A DNA stretch of 64,000 bases from Paraburkholderia tropica (GCF_914484835.1 NZ_CAJZAR010000037.1:1-64000), one strand, 5' to 3'; shown: positions 49,912-59,870, counted from the first letter of the stretch. Numbers and translations: made by a program. Notes: generated by a model not told the origin, from the sequence alone.

Positions 49912-49947
49912 TTATTTCGTCATCCGAATCATCTGGCACAAAAGAAA

Positions 49948-49979
49948 ATGCGGGCTCGCCGCAAAGGACGAACCCGCAT
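49948..49979 (-). terminator. Intrinsic terminator of the porin gene
   Basis: ATGCGGG (49948-49954) pairs with CCCGCAT (49973-49979), and a second short helix (TCG/CGA) continues the stem. On the minus strand the stem is followed by TTTTCTTTT, a good T tract. It lies 56 bases after the porin stop. Confidence 0.85.
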
Positions 49980-50034
49980 CGCTCGATCGACGCGCGCGAC
50001 ATCCGCCGCGCGCGCGAGTCATGAGACCCGTCGA

Positions 50035-51192
50035 TCAGAACGCGTGACGCATGCCCACCGTGACGGCAACCTGCGTATCCGTCGACGACGGCGACAGCGT
50101 GTTGATCATCGCGTGCGAGAGCACCGAGCCTTCCGGCGCGCCGTGGACGTTCTGGTAGACGCCTTCGAGGTAGAAGTCCGTGCGCTTGCTGATCGCGTAG
50201 TCCGTCTGCAGCATCGCCGTGTTCCAGCCCGGAGCCGAACCGTTGTACGCGCCGTGCGTGTACGTGTACGCGCCCGAGACCGACCATGCCGGCGTGATCG
50301 CGTACTTCAGGTTCGCTTCGTAGTTGTCCAGACGCAGCGAGCCCGAGAGCGAGCCTGCCGACGTGTCGTCGCTGCCGAGGTACGTGCCCGTGCCGAACGA
50401 GAACACGCCCGACGCGTTGTCGATCTGCGAGTGGCTCCACACGAGGCCGGCCGTGATCGGGCCGTACGTGTAGTTGCCGCCCAGCGACCAGACGCGCTGG
50501 CGTTGCGCGACGAAGTTCGCGCTCGCGTCGCTGGTTTGCACCGCGCCGCTGCCGTTGCCCGCGCCGTTCAGCTGCAGGTAGCCGGCCGCGAGGTTCAGCG
50601 GGCCTTGTGCGTACGACACGGCGAAGCCATACGAACGGTTGCTTGCGAAGGTGGTCTGGTTACTGAACGAGTACATCGTCTCGAACGTGACGCCGTACCA
50701 CGTCGGGCTTGCGTACTTGACCGAGTTGTTGATGACGACCGAGTTCGCCGCGAGGTTGTCGTTCTCGAACGGATGCGCCGCGAGGCTGCCGCCCCACGTG
50801 TTGAACTCAGCCGTCAGCGGGCCGACGAGGTCGTTCATCACGTCGAACTGGCGGCCGAACGTGACCGTGCCGTATTGATCCGCCTGCAGACCGACCCACG
50901 CCTGCGAGCCGAACATGTCGCCCGAGAATGCCTGCGCGCCGTTGTTGAGGATGAAGCCTTGCTCGAGCTTGAAGATCGCCTTCAGGCCGCCGCCGAGGTC
51001 TTCCGTACCCTTCAGGCCGAACACCGTGTTCTGCGTCGAGCTGCTGTTGAGCTGCCAGTTGCTATGGCCCATCTGGTTGTTCGTGTAGACGAGACCCGTG
51101 TCGATGAGACCGTAGAGCGTGACGCTGCTTTGCGCATGCGCGGAGACGGCGAACGCGCCGGTGAGTGCGAGGGCGATTAGCGATTTTTTCAT
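50035..51192 (-). CDS. General porin of the Burkholderia type (16-strand outer-membrane channel)
   Basis: A 385-residue outer-membrane porin. Signal peptide residues 1-20 (MKKSLIALALTGAFAVSAHA), first strand QSSVTLYGLIDTGLVY, then the loop 3/constriction region FGRQFDVMNDLVGPLTAEFNTWGG, and a C-terminal strand ending in Phe (VTVGMRHAF). These are hallmarks of Gram-negative porins of betaproteobacteria (OmpC/Omp38-like). It permits diffusion of small hydrophilic solutes. The ATG at 51192 has GGAG at 9-base spacing. A good terminator follows, so it is monocistronic, and a 650-bp AT-rich regulatory region lies upstream. Confidence 0.95.
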   Translation of the reverse strand: MKKSLIALALTGAFAVSAHAQSSVTLYGLIDTGLVYTNNQMGHSNWQLNSSSTQNTVFGLKGTEDLGGGLKAIFKLEQGFILNNGAQAFSGDMFGSQAWVGLQADQYGTVTFGRQFDVMNDLVGPLTAEFNTWGGSLAAHPFENDNLAANSVVINNSVKYASPTWYGVTFETMYSFSNQTTFASNRSYGFAVSYAQGPLNLAAGYLQLNGAGNGSGAVQTSDASANFVAQRQRVWSLGGNYTYGPITAGLVWSHSQIDNASGVFSFGTGTYLGSDDTSAGSLSGSLRLDNYEANLKYAITPAWSVSGAYTYTHGAYNGSAPGWNTAMLQTDYAISKRTDFYLEGVYQNVHGAPEGSVLSHAMINTLSPSSTDTQVAVTVGMRHAF

Positions 51193-51846
51193 GTTTTATG
51201 GCTCCGAGTTTTGGCGTTAATTCATTGAATCGAATGCGCTTTCCACACAACACATGGTGAGGCGGCCCGCGCGTTTCGCAGATCCATGCGAATCGCGCCT
51301 GAATTGCGAAATACCTCAATAACGACAAGCGATTATTGCGAACAACGCAATGCCGGCCTTCACTTGCGAAATAAGGCAGGCATGCCGGGCAGCGCGCTCG
51401 TGGCGCCGTGCCCTGCGGCGGAAATAACGATCAGGCGCATCATAAGGCTTCGAAAATAAAAATTGCGTTGAAATTGAGGCAGGCGTTGCGCCGAAAGAAC
51501 ACCTGCAAATAATGCGTGCATCAGCGGTGCAATTCGCGCCCCAAAAATGCGCACGCAATGCATTAAATCGGCGATTCAGACTCGATCGTAAAGAAAATGA
51601 AATCTGAACCAGCGATATATCGATTTATTCGGACGTGAACATTACGCGCGGCCAATGCATGTTTCATATGTCGATTCACGCCCCGCTTCACGTTCGCTTC
51701 ACGTCTGCTTCACGTTCGCTTCAGACCGGATTCAAATCGGTATTCAGATGACGAATCCGCGCGCCATGCGGCGTTAGAATCCGCATCACGCGTGCGCCGT
51801 GTCCTGTGCGCCGCGCGACCCGAACCGCATGACACGGAGACACCCC
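51193..51846. other. 654-bp AT-richer intergenic region between porin and asparaginase genes
   Basis: No credible gene: the small frames have no ribosome-binding sites and poor amino-acid composition. It should hold the promoters of the divergent porin and asparaginase genes. The only structured element I see is the 11-bp tandem repeat at 51684-51723. The lower G+C compared with the coding DNA is typical of porin regulatory regions. Confidence 0.6.
51684..51723. repeat. 11-bp tandem direct repeat upstream of asparaginase
   Basis: CGCTTCACGTT, CGCTTCACGTC, TGCTTCACGTT, then CGCTTCAGACC: three near-exact units and a partial fourth with an 11-bp period. One helical turn spacing is the arrangement used by OmpR/PhoB-family activators, so this may be an operator array. 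It ends 123 bases before the asparaginase ATG. Confidence 0.8.
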
Positions 51847-52896
51847 ATGACGACCGCATCGCCGCCCGCCGCCGTGCTGTATCGCGGCGGCCTTGTCGAG
51901 ACCACGCACCTCGCCCATATCGCCGTCGTCGATGCGCACGGCACGCTGCTCCATACGTTCGGCGATCCGCACCGGCTCACGCTCGTGCGTTCGGCGGCCA
52001 AGCCCGCGCAGGCGCTGGCCGTCATCGAAACGGGCGCGCTCGACCGTTTCCATTTCGACGACGCCGATCTCGCGCTCATGTGCGGCTCGAACAACAGCGA
52101 GGCGCGCCATATCGAGCGCACGCTCGCGATGCTCGGCAAAGTGGGCGCGCAAGAAGCCGATATGCGCTGCGGCGGTCATCCGCCCTTGTCGGACGCGGTG
52201 TGGCGCGACTGGGTCCAGCGCGGCTTCGAACCCGGTCCCGCATGCAGCAACTGTTCAGGCAAGCACGCAGGGATGCTCGCGGGCGCGCGCGCGATCGGCG
52301 CGCCGCTGGAGGATTACCACCTCGACGGGCATCCGCTGCAACTGCGCGTGAAGCATACGGTCGCCGATGTCTGCGATCTGCCCGACGACTGCGTGCAATG
52401 GGCCATCGACGGCTGCAATCTGCCCACGCCGGCCTTTCCGCTCGATCGTCTCGCGCGGCTGTACGCGAAGCTCGCCGATGCCGCGGATCACGCCGAGGCA
52501 AGCGGCGCACGCGACGCGTCGCCACGAACGCAAGCACTCGCCCGCATCTACCGCGCGATGACCGCGCACCCGGAAATGGTCGCGGGCGAGCAGCGCTTTT
52601 GCACGACGCTCATGCGGGCGTTCGGCGGCGAGGTGGTCGGCAAGGTGGGCGCGGCGGGCAGCTATGCGATCGGCGTGAAGCGCGCGAACGCGGGCGCGCT
52701 CGGCATCGCCGTGAAAGTGGAGGACGGGAATCAGACGGCGCTGTACGCGATCGTCGTCGAGGTGTTGCGGCAACTCGGTATCGGCACGCCGGAGCAACTG
52801 GCCGCCTTGCGCGCCTACGACACGCCGCACGTGCTCAACACGCGGGGCGTCGATACGGGCGCGCTCGAAGCGCGTTGCACGCTCGTCAAAACATGA
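51847..52896 (+). CDS. L-asparaginase of the Rhizobium etli ReAV type (class 3)
   Basis: A 349-residue enzyme of the ReAV family, structurally like serine beta-lactamases rather than E. coli asparaginase. The ReAV active-site residues are at equivalent places (offset by one): Ser49-x-x-Lys52 (RSAAKPAQA), Ser81, and the zinc site Cys136, Lys139 (CSGKHAGML) and Cys190 (DGCNLPTP). It hydrolyses asparagine to aspartate and ammonia in the cytoplasm. Start ATG at 51847 gives MTTASPP; an upstream reading from 51799 is not supported. Possibly regulated through the 11-bp repeat array. Converges with the debranching gene. Confidence 0.9.
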   Translation: MTTASPPAAVLYRGGLVETTHLAHIAVVDAHGTLLHTFGDPHRLTLVRSAAKPAQALAVIETGALDRFHFDDADLALMCGSNNSEARHIERTLAMLGKVGAQEADMRCGGHPPLSDAVWRDWVQRGFEPGPACSNCSGKHAGMLAGARAIGAPLEDYHLDGHPLQLRVKHTVADVCDLPDDCVQWAIDGCNLPTPAFPLDRLARLYAKLADAADHAEASGARDASPRTQALARIYRAMTAHPEMVAGEQRFCTTLMRAFGGEVVGKVGAAGSYAIGVKRANAGALGIAVKVEDGNQTALYAIVVEVLRQLGIGTPEQLAALRAYDTPHVLNTRGVDTGALEARCTLVKT

Positions 52897-52915
52897 AGCG
52901 TTGAAACGATAAACC

Positions 52916-52955
52916 CTGCCTGCGCCGCGCGATTTTCACCGCACGGCGCAGGCAG
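52916..52955. terminator. Strong hairpin between convergent asparaginase and debranching genes
   Basis: Perfect 12-bp stem: CTGCCTGCGCCG (52916-52927) pairs with CGGCGCAGGCAG (52944-52955) around a 16-base loop. There is no T tract, but the stem is very stable and sits in the 68-bp gap between convergent genes. Confidence 0.65.
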
Positions 52956-52964
52956 CGCGACGCG

Positions 52965-55235
52965 TTACAGCACCGCAACGACCTTCACGTCGCTGCGATC
53001 CGCCGAGGCCACGACCTTGCCGTCCACGCGACGGAATGTCAGCGTGACCGCCGCGTTACCCACACGCAGATGCCCCACTTCGAGCCAGTCGATGCCTTCG
53101 GGCAGCATCGGCTGCTCGACGCGCACTTCGCGGCGCGTGGCGTCGATGCTCACGCCCAGACACGCTTCCAGCATCATGAACGGCGAGCCCGCCGCCCACG
53201 CCTGCGGCAGACACGCGACCGGATACGCCGTGGGCGGCTCGCCGCGTCGGCGCGGGAATCCGCAGAACAGCTCGGGCAGACGCATATCGAAGGTCACCGC
53301 CGCCTCGAACAAGGCCTGCAGCAGACGCACCGCCGCTTCCTTGCGTCCATAACGCGCGAGCCCGCGCGCGCACAGCGCGTTGTCGTGCGGCCAGACCGAG
53401 CCGTTGTGATAGGCCATCGGATTGAAGCGCGCCTGACCGGCCGCGAGCGTGCGCACGCCCCAGCCCGTATGGAACAGCGCCGATTCGAGAATCTCCGCGA
53501 CCGCACGGCCGCGCTCGTATTCGGGCAGCCCGAACGCGAGCAGATGCCCCGCATTCGACGCGAGCACACGGCACAGATCGCCGTGACCGTCGAGCGCGAT
53601 GCCGTAGAACTCCGACTCCGGCATCCAGTACTTCTCTTCCACGCAGCGGCGGATCTTCGCGGCGCGGCCCGCATAGCGCGCGGCGTCTTCGATCAGTCCA
53701 CGTTGAGTGGCGAAACGCGACATCGTCTCGAACGCCGCGCTCGCATAGGCCTGCACCTCAACGAGCGCGATCGGCCCATCGGGGAAGCGTCCGTCGGCAT
53801 GAAAGACCGAATCGTGGCTGTCTTTCCAGCCTTGATTCGCGAGCCCGCCTTCCGACTCGCGCCGGTAATCGAGCAGACCATGCGGATTGCGGTCGCACAC
53901 GCCCGCGACCCACGCAGCCGCGCGTTCGAGCGCGGGCCAGAGTTCGTCGATCAGCGCGAGGTCGCCGGTGCGTTCGACATACGCGCCCGCCAGCACGACG
54001 AACAGCGGCGTCGAATCCACGCCGCCGTAGTAGAGCGCGAACGGCACTTCGCCCGTGGCCGCCATTTCGCTCTTGCGCATCTCGTGCATGATCTTGCCGA
54101 CCGCCGCGTCGCGAAACGCCGAGTCCTCGCGCGCCTGATGCGCCGCGAGAAAACGCAGCACGCCGCGCGCGAGCGCCGGTTGCAGCCACAGCGTTTGCAG
54201 CGAGGTGATGATCGCGTCGCGGCCGAACGGCGTGGAGAACCACGGAATGCCCGCGTACGGATACGGGCCGGTCGGCAGATCGGTCGTGAGCAGGCCGAGA
54301 TCCGCGATCGAACGGTTGATCCACGAATTGAAAAGCGGATTGCTCGAACGCACGCGCGCGGTCTGTCGGCGGCGCTCGCGCATCACGATATGCGCGTCGA
54401 CCAGCGCGGCGCGAATGGCCGCGCGGCCCACGCTCTGGCCGTTCGACTCGGCGAGACAATGGCTGGGCTTGATGATGCCCGCGCTCGGCGTGTCGGAGGC
54501 CGCGCCTTCGAGCGGCTCGACTTCGATCGCGACCGTGAGATAGAGCGAAACGCAGGCCTGCGCCGGCAGCGCGACGGTGAAGTCGGCGCGGTCGGCGAGC
54601 AGCTTGTCGGGCTTCGGCGAGAACTCGATGCGCACGCGCCGCGCGACCTTGTCGAGCCCGATATATTCGAGCCGCACCTCGCTGCCTTCCACGCGCGGCG
54701 GCTTGAGTTCGCCGCGCACTTCGCGCTTGAGGCCGCGCACTTCGAACATGTCGCGGAAGTCGCTCGCGAACGAAATCGACAGCGGCACGACCGCTTCCTG
54801 CGTGCCGTAGTTCGTGAGCTCGATGGCCTCGGTCATCATCGTGCCCGAGAGCACGCGCTCGCGTTCGACGTGAATCACGCCTTCGGGCGTGCTCGTGCCG
54901 CCGAGCGGCGGCAGCGGGCGATTGGTGAAATGCGCGGTGAACGCGGTGTTGTCGCTGCTCACGCTGCCCGAAAGCAGCGACGGCACGCGGCCGCCGAAGG
55001 TGAGACGCAGCGAGGACAGCACGCGCGTGTCGTTGACGAACAGACCGTCGTCGATGCCGGTGATATCGCCCAGCGGATCGTTGACGATGAAGGTGTCGCC
55101 CGACTTCAGCACATGCTGGTCGGCGCTTGCGACTTCGGGGGTTTCGGGCGCGATGAATGCGCCATCGGCGGGTTGATCGGGATGATCCACGCCGCTGGAG
55201 CGCGAGACGCCACCGAGTGTTTCAGGATCCTGCAT
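52965..55235 (-). CDS. Glycogen-debranching-like (amylo-1,6-glucosidase family) protein
   Basis: A 756-residue protein with two parts: an N-terminal beta domain (about 30-230) of the type Pfam calls GDE_N_bis (SGDTFIVNDPLGDITG, DGLFVNDTRVLS), and a C-terminal (alpha/alpha)6 barrel like GH15/GDE_C with WFSTPFGRDAIITSLQTLWL, GGVDSTPLFVVLAGAY and SVWPHDNALCARGL. Such proteins may release alpha-1,6-linked glucose, although many in this family are not biochemically characterised. Start ATG at 55235 has AAAGGAG at 8-base spacing. No other glycogen genes are adjacent, so the substrate is open. Confidence 0.85.
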   Translation of the reverse strand: MQDPETLGGVSRSSGVDHPDQPADGAFIAPETPEVASADQHVLKSGDTFIVNDPLGDITGIDDGLFVNDTRVLSSLRLTFGGRVPSLLSGSVSSDNTAFTAHFTNRPLPPLGGTSTPEGVIHVERERVLSGTMMTEAIELTNYGTQEAVVPLSISFASDFRDMFEVRGLKREVRGELKPPRVEGSEVRLEYIGLDKVARRVRIEFSPKPDKLLADRADFTVALPAQACVSLYLTVAIEVEPLEGAASDTPSAGIIKPSHCLAESNGQSVGRAAIRAALVDAHIVMRERRRQTARVRSSNPLFNSWINRSIADLGLLTTDLPTGPYPYAGIPWFSTPFGRDAIITSLQTLWLQPALARGVLRFLAAHQAREDSAFRDAAVGKIMHEMRKSEMAATGEVPFALYYGGVDSTPLFVVLAGAYVERTGDLALIDELWPALERAAAWVAGVCDRNPHGLLDYRRESEGGLANQGWKDSHDSVFHADGRFPDGPIALVEVQAYASAAFETMSRFATQRGLIEDAARYAGRAAKIRRCVEEKYWMPESEFYGIALDGHGDLCRVLASNAGHLLAFGLPEYERGRAVAEILESALFHTGWGVRTLAAGQARFNPMAYHNGSVWPHDNALCARGLARYGRKEAAVRLLQALFEAAVTFDMRLPELFCGFPRRRGEPPTAYPVACLPQAWAAGSPFMMLEACLGVSIDATRREVRVEQPMLPEGIDWLEVGHLRVGNAAVTLTFRRVDGKVVASADRSDVKVVAVL

Positions 55236-55336
55236 TACGTTGTCTCCTTTAGAGCCGTTCCGTACACATCGCCTTCCGCTCGATTGTAGTGGCTCAACAC
55301 GGGTTCGCGTCAAATCGTGCGCGCCCGACCGGCATG

Positions 55337-55366
55337 AAAAAACGCCCCGGAAAAAATTACGGGCGC
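55337..55366 (-). terminator. Probable gltA terminator
   Basis: On the minus strand CGCCCG ... CGGGGCG forms a stem followed by six T (bases 55337-55342). It is about 140 bases downstream of the gltA stop. Termination strength is moderate because the stem has a bulge. Confidence 0.6.
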
Positions 55367-55505
55367 CGGCACGGTAAAACGTGCGGGCGCCCGTCGATCG
55401 CGACGCGGCAGCTCGTGGCCGCCGCGTGCTCAAACGTTATGCAGCGTTAATGCAAGGTGTTGGCGATCGTCGCTGTGGTTGAGCGTGATGGCTCAGCGTG
55501 GCGGA

Positions 55506-56807
<1,302 letters not shown>

Positions 56808-57045
56808 GTCTTTTCCTTGCATTGAATTGCAGTCATCTCGCAAGACGCAGCGCCGCCCGTCGCCCGGAAATCCGGGCCGGCCTCACTGCGACCACTTGAC
56901 GCATTTTACGGCGCAATGCAACATCGATTGATAGCCCAGGCTGCAACAATGCCTATTGAACCCCGCAACACTGAATACTTGCAGCTTCCTTAACATCGAT
57001 TCCTGCAACAATATTTTGCTCTGCAGCACAACATGAGCGGGTTTA
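56808..57045. promoter_or_regulatory. gltA upstream region with repeated [TC]GCAACA motifs
   Basis: Four copies of [TC]GCAACA occur at 56917, 56942, 56964 and 57004, all in one orientation, and AACATCGATT occurs twice (56920 and 56992). This looks like an array of binding sites for a regulator of gltA or of the transcript to the right. No coding sequence is supported here. Confidence 0.55.
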
Positions 57046-57128
57046 GCTCTGACATACTGCTTGACATGCAACGACTTCCCCTGTCAGAGCATGCATCATT
57101 GGCCCGCCCTCGAAGGCGGGCCTTTTTT
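57046..57128 (+). ncRNA. Structured leader RNA or small RNA ending in a strong terminator
   Basis: Two hairpins in series: a 9-bp perfect stem GCTCTGACA (57046-57054) with TGTCAGAGC (57082-57090) over a 27-base loop, then GGCCCGCC (57101-57108) with GGCGGGCC (57115-57122) closing on six T. The nearest plus-strand gene upstream is more than 10 kb away, since gltA is on the minus strand, so this terminator belongs to a short transcript started nearby. Read-through would enter the gene at 57172, whose ribosome-binding site begins only 30 bases later. Either a transcription attenuator of that gene or an independent sRNA. Confidence 0.65.
57101..57128 (+). terminator. Canonical intrinsic terminator inside the leader element
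   Basis: GGCCCGCC-CTCGAA-GGCGGGCC followed by TTTTTT. It stands 44 bases before the ATG at 57172 and therefore can only stop a transcript that begins upstream of that gene. Confidence 0.93.
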
Positions 57129-57171
57129 CTAAGGCCACACGCGCTGTACGCAAAACGTAAGGAATGAACAG

Positions 57172-57573
57172 ATGAACATCTCGATCGACACCCTGTTCGC
57201 GGAAGACGAACTTGCCGAGGGCGCCGTCGTCACGGCCCTCAATCACCAGGACATCGTGGTCGCCCTGTCGGCGGCCCTCGCGAACGAACGGGTGGCGGTG
57301 CTCCACATGCTGTATCCGCGCACCGACGCGCGCACGCACCGCAGCCTCGACGCGCTCGTCGACGCGCTGAACGGCCACGGCCTGCATCAGGTCGCACGCC
57401 TCGTCGCGCAGGAAGCGCACTACCTCGTGTTCAAGGATCCGGTGAAGGCATGGAAGGCCTTCCACGAAATCCGCAACGACTCGCTCGCCATCGGCGTGCA
57501 CCTCTACTACGCGGGCCTCGTCGGCGAAGCGGCCGAGCACAAGCTCGACGCGCACGCGCACGGCCGCGACTAA
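57172..57573 (+). CDS. Unknown 133-residue cytoplasmic protein downstream of an RNA leader
   Basis: A soluble protein with no signal or membrane segment and balanced composition. I do not recognise its family. It is mostly helical, His-rich (11 His) toward the C-terminus (DAHAHGRD) and contains HQDIVVALSAALANERVAVLH, TDARTHRSLDALVDAL and AGLVGEAAEHKL. AAGGA precedes the ATG with 8-base spacing. The strong terminator hairpin 44 bases before the start implies that expression may be set by transcription attenuation. It converges on the hydrolase gene across a bidirectional terminator. Confidence 0.75.
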   Translation: MNISIDTLFAEDELAEGAVVTALNHQDIVVALSAALANERVAVLHMLYPRTDARTHRSLDALVDALNGHGLHQVARLVAQEAHYLVFKDPVKAWKAFHEIRNDSLAIGVHLYYAGLVGEAAEHKLDAHAHGRD

Positions 57574-57753
57574 GCGCGACCAGGCATTCCCCGCGCGTCA
57601 GGCATTCCACGCGCGTCAGGCCTCGGGCGGCCCGATCTCGACTCATCGACATTTCGGACCGCCCCGCCTTCATTACTTTCTGCTTACGCCATACATTCGC
57701 GGATTTTCGTCCGCGCTAATTAATCAGGATTCCGATACGTATCGGCGGATGCG

Positions 57754-57781
57754 AAAAAGGCCGCAAAATGCGGCCTTTTTT
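57754..57781. terminator. Bidirectional intrinsic terminator
   Basis: AAAAAGGCCGCA-AAA-TGCGGCCTTTTT: a GGCCGCA/TGCGGCC stem with A and T tracts on either side. It serves the convergent genes ending at 57573 and 57798. Confidence 0.93.
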
Positions 57782-57797
57782 ATGTCATGAGCGACGC

Positions 57798-58643
57798 TCA
57801 GCGTCCGTGACCGCTCGCGAAGTGATCGACGAGATCGTTGAACGCGCCGGGACGCGCGAGATTCATGCCGTGCGACGCGCCTTCCACGGTCGCGCGGCGC
57901 GCATCGGGCATCCACTCTTCGAGCGCCGCCGCCGCGCGCTGGAACATCTGCGGGCTCAGTTCGCCGTCGATCAGCAGCACGGGGCACGTCACCTCGGCGG
58001 CCTCTTCGCGCGTGTACGCGCCGAGCGGATCGAGGAACTGCGGGCCGAGCGTGTGCGCATTGTCGGTCGCCATCTGGCGGAACGACTGCGTGCTTTTCGC
58101 CCAGAAACCAGGACGGCTCACCGAATCGACGAACAGTTCGAGGCCGCCGTTCACTTCGCCGGATTCGATCAGCTGCACCGCGCGGGCGCGCAGCGCGTTG
58201 ACCGTTTCCGGCAGCTTCGCGAGGCTCTGGCCCGGCATCTGCACCGGGCCGCCCGGATCGGCGAGCATCAGGCTTTGCAGATGATCGGGATAGCGGCGCG
58301 CGAAGTGATACGCGACCGAGCCGCCGCGCGAATGGCCGATCACGTGCGCAGGACCGGCGCCGAAGGCGTCGATGAACTGCGCGACTTCGTCGGCGTGACG
58401 GCTCCAGCTAAACGGTTCGGCGGGCGTCGGCGCGGCTGCGGGCCAATAGTGCGTGAGGCTCACGGAGACGCAGCGGTAATGCTCCGAGAGTCCCGAGATT
58501 TGCGGCTGCCAGTAACGGTAGTCGCACAGCGACCCGTGGATGAAGAGGAGCAGCTCGCCCTCGCCGCGTTCGATATACGGCATGGGTTGCCCGCCGGGGA
58601 GTTCGACAAACGACCCGGGAGCGGGAAAAACGGCTTGATTCAC
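57798..58643 (-). CDS. Alpha/beta-fold hydrolase
   Basis: A 281-residue soluble hydrolase of the broad alpha/beta superfamily. The nucleophile elbow is GHSRGG (Ser105), an oxyanion-hole motif LLFIHGSLCDYRYW begins the sheet, and acid and His are in LLIDGELS and EGASHGMN near the C-terminus. The GTG at 58643 is preferred because it includes the conserved SFVELPGGQPMPYIE opening; an ATG at 58583 is the alternative. The substrate is unknown. It stands between the unknown 57172 gene and the MreB paralogue on the minus strand. Confidence 0.8.
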   Translation of the reverse strand: MNQAVFPAPGSFVELPGGQPMPYIERGEGELLLFIHGSLCDYRYWQPQISGLSEHYRCVSVSLTHYWPAAAPTPAEPFSWSRHADEVAQFIDAFGAGPAHVIGHSRGGSVAYHFARRYPDHLQSLMLADPGGPVQMPGQSLAKLPETVNALRARAVQLIESGEVNGGLELFVDSVSRPGFWAKSTQSFRQMATDNAHTLGPQFLDPLGAYTREEAAEVTCPVLLIDGELSPQMFQRAAAALEEWMPDARRATVEGASHGMNLARPGAFNDLVDHFASGHGR

Positions 58644-58796
58644 GGCTGGATGATATGGAGACGACAAACCGGCTGCGCGTGCGCGAACGCGTACACAAAA
58701 CGCGCGGCGCGCCGGGAAAGGCGCGTATTGTCGCACGTCGGCCCGACGTGCGTGAGAGGTGACCTGGGGAACGCCCTGGGCGGCGTGCGCAAACGC

Positions 58797-59870
58797 TCAG
58801 TCGTGGCCGTGGAAGTCCGGCTGGCCGGCCTCGACGGCGCCCGCCGCCGCCGCGCCCGCGCCGCGCACGGCGCAGGTGAGCGGCTCGTCGGCGATCCGCA
58901 CGCGCACGCCGAGTTCGGCCTGGAAGCACTGGTCGAGACGGCGCAGCAGCGCGCCGCCGCCCGTGAGCACGATGCCGGTATCGGCGATATCGGTCACCAG
59001 TTCGGGCGGCGCGGTTTCGAACACCTGGCGCACCACGCCGATCACCTGGCGCAGCGGCATGGCCAGCGCGTCGGCGATGTCCTCGCTGCTGATCTCGACG
59101 GTGCGCGGCAGGCCGTCGTCGAGGCTGCGGCCCGTCGCGCGCAGGCGCTCGATGGGCTCGCCGCGCAACGCGCTGCCGATGGTCTTTTTCAGATGCTCGG
59201 CGGTCTGCTCGCCGATGATCACGCCGTACAGGCTGCGCACGTAGTCGATGATGGCGCGGTCGAACTGGTCGCCGCCCACGCGGATCGAGCCGCTGCACGC
59301 CACCGCGCCGAGCGCGATCACGCCCACTTCGGTGGTGCCGCCGCCGATATCGACGACCATCGAGCCGGTCGACGAGCCAACCGGCAGCCCCGCGCCCAGC
59401 GCCGCCGCCAGCGATTCGCCGATCAGGTTCACGCTCGCCGCGCCCGCCGAGAACGCGGCCTCGCGGATCGCGCGGCGCTCCACGCGGGTGGCCGCGCCCG
59501 GCACGCAGACGGTGAACGCCGAACGGCGGCCGAACAGGCGGCGCGGCTGCGCCATGGCGACGAAGCGGCGCATCATGTGCTCGGCGGCCGAGAAGTCGGC
59601 GATCACGCCGTGCACGAGCGGCTTCACGGTTTCGAGGTTCTGCGGCGCGCGGCCGACGAGCGCTTTCGCGTCGCGGCCCACGGCGGCGACCGTCGTTTCG
59701 CCGGCCTTGCCCAAGGCGCCGCCGCGCTCGAAGCAGACGACCGAAGGCTGATCGAGCACGATGCCCTCGTCCGCCGTATAGATCAGCGTGTTGGCGGTGC
59801 CCAGATCGAGCGCCACGTCGTGGCGGGACAGCTTGTGCAAAAAGGATGAGTGCCGCGCGGCTTGAGCCAT
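58797..59870 (-). CDS. MreB paralogue (bacterial actin), outside the mre operon
   Basis: A 357-residue actin-fold protein of the MreB family. Nucleotide-binding motifs are DLGTANTLIYTADEGIVLDQPS (phosphate 1), VVDIGGGTTEVGVI (phosphate 2) and VLTGGGALLRRLDQ (adenosine). In rod-shaped bacteria MreB filaments guide the wall-elongation machinery. The usual mreC, mreD, pbp2 and rodA genes are absent here, and the C-terminal tail (after AAAAGAVEAGQPDFHGHD) is longer and different, so this is a second copy. The ATG at 59870 gives MAQAARHS; an upstream reading to 60053 has no support. Confidence 0.9.
   Translation of the reverse strand: MAQAARHSSFLHKLSRHDVALDLGTANTLIYTADEGIVLDQPSVVCFERGGALGKAGETTVAAVGRDAKALVGRAPQNLETVKPLVHGVIADFSAAEHMMRRFVAMAQPRRLFGRRSAFTVCVPGAATRVERRAIREAAFSAGAASVNLIGESLAAALGAGLPVGSSTGSMVVDIGGGTTEVGVIALGAVACSGSIRVGGDQFDRAIIDYVRSLYGVIIGEQTAEHLKKTIGSALRGEPIERLRATGRSLDDGLPRTVEISSEDIADALAMPLRQVIGVVRQVFETAPPELVTDIADTGIVLTGGGALLRRLDQCFQAELGVRVRIADEPLTCAVRGAGAAAAGAVEAGQPDFHGHD

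Noticed and set aside
55430..55450. A further TCAA/CGTTAA combination near the gltA end
   Set aside because: TCAA and CGTTAA are present, but the spacing is not 5 bases, so it does not match the two-component motif.
57768..59849. 693-residue plus-strand frame over the hydrolase and MreB genes
   Set aside because: It is antisense to two genes with clear catalytic motifs and has Arg/Ala/His-rich composition.
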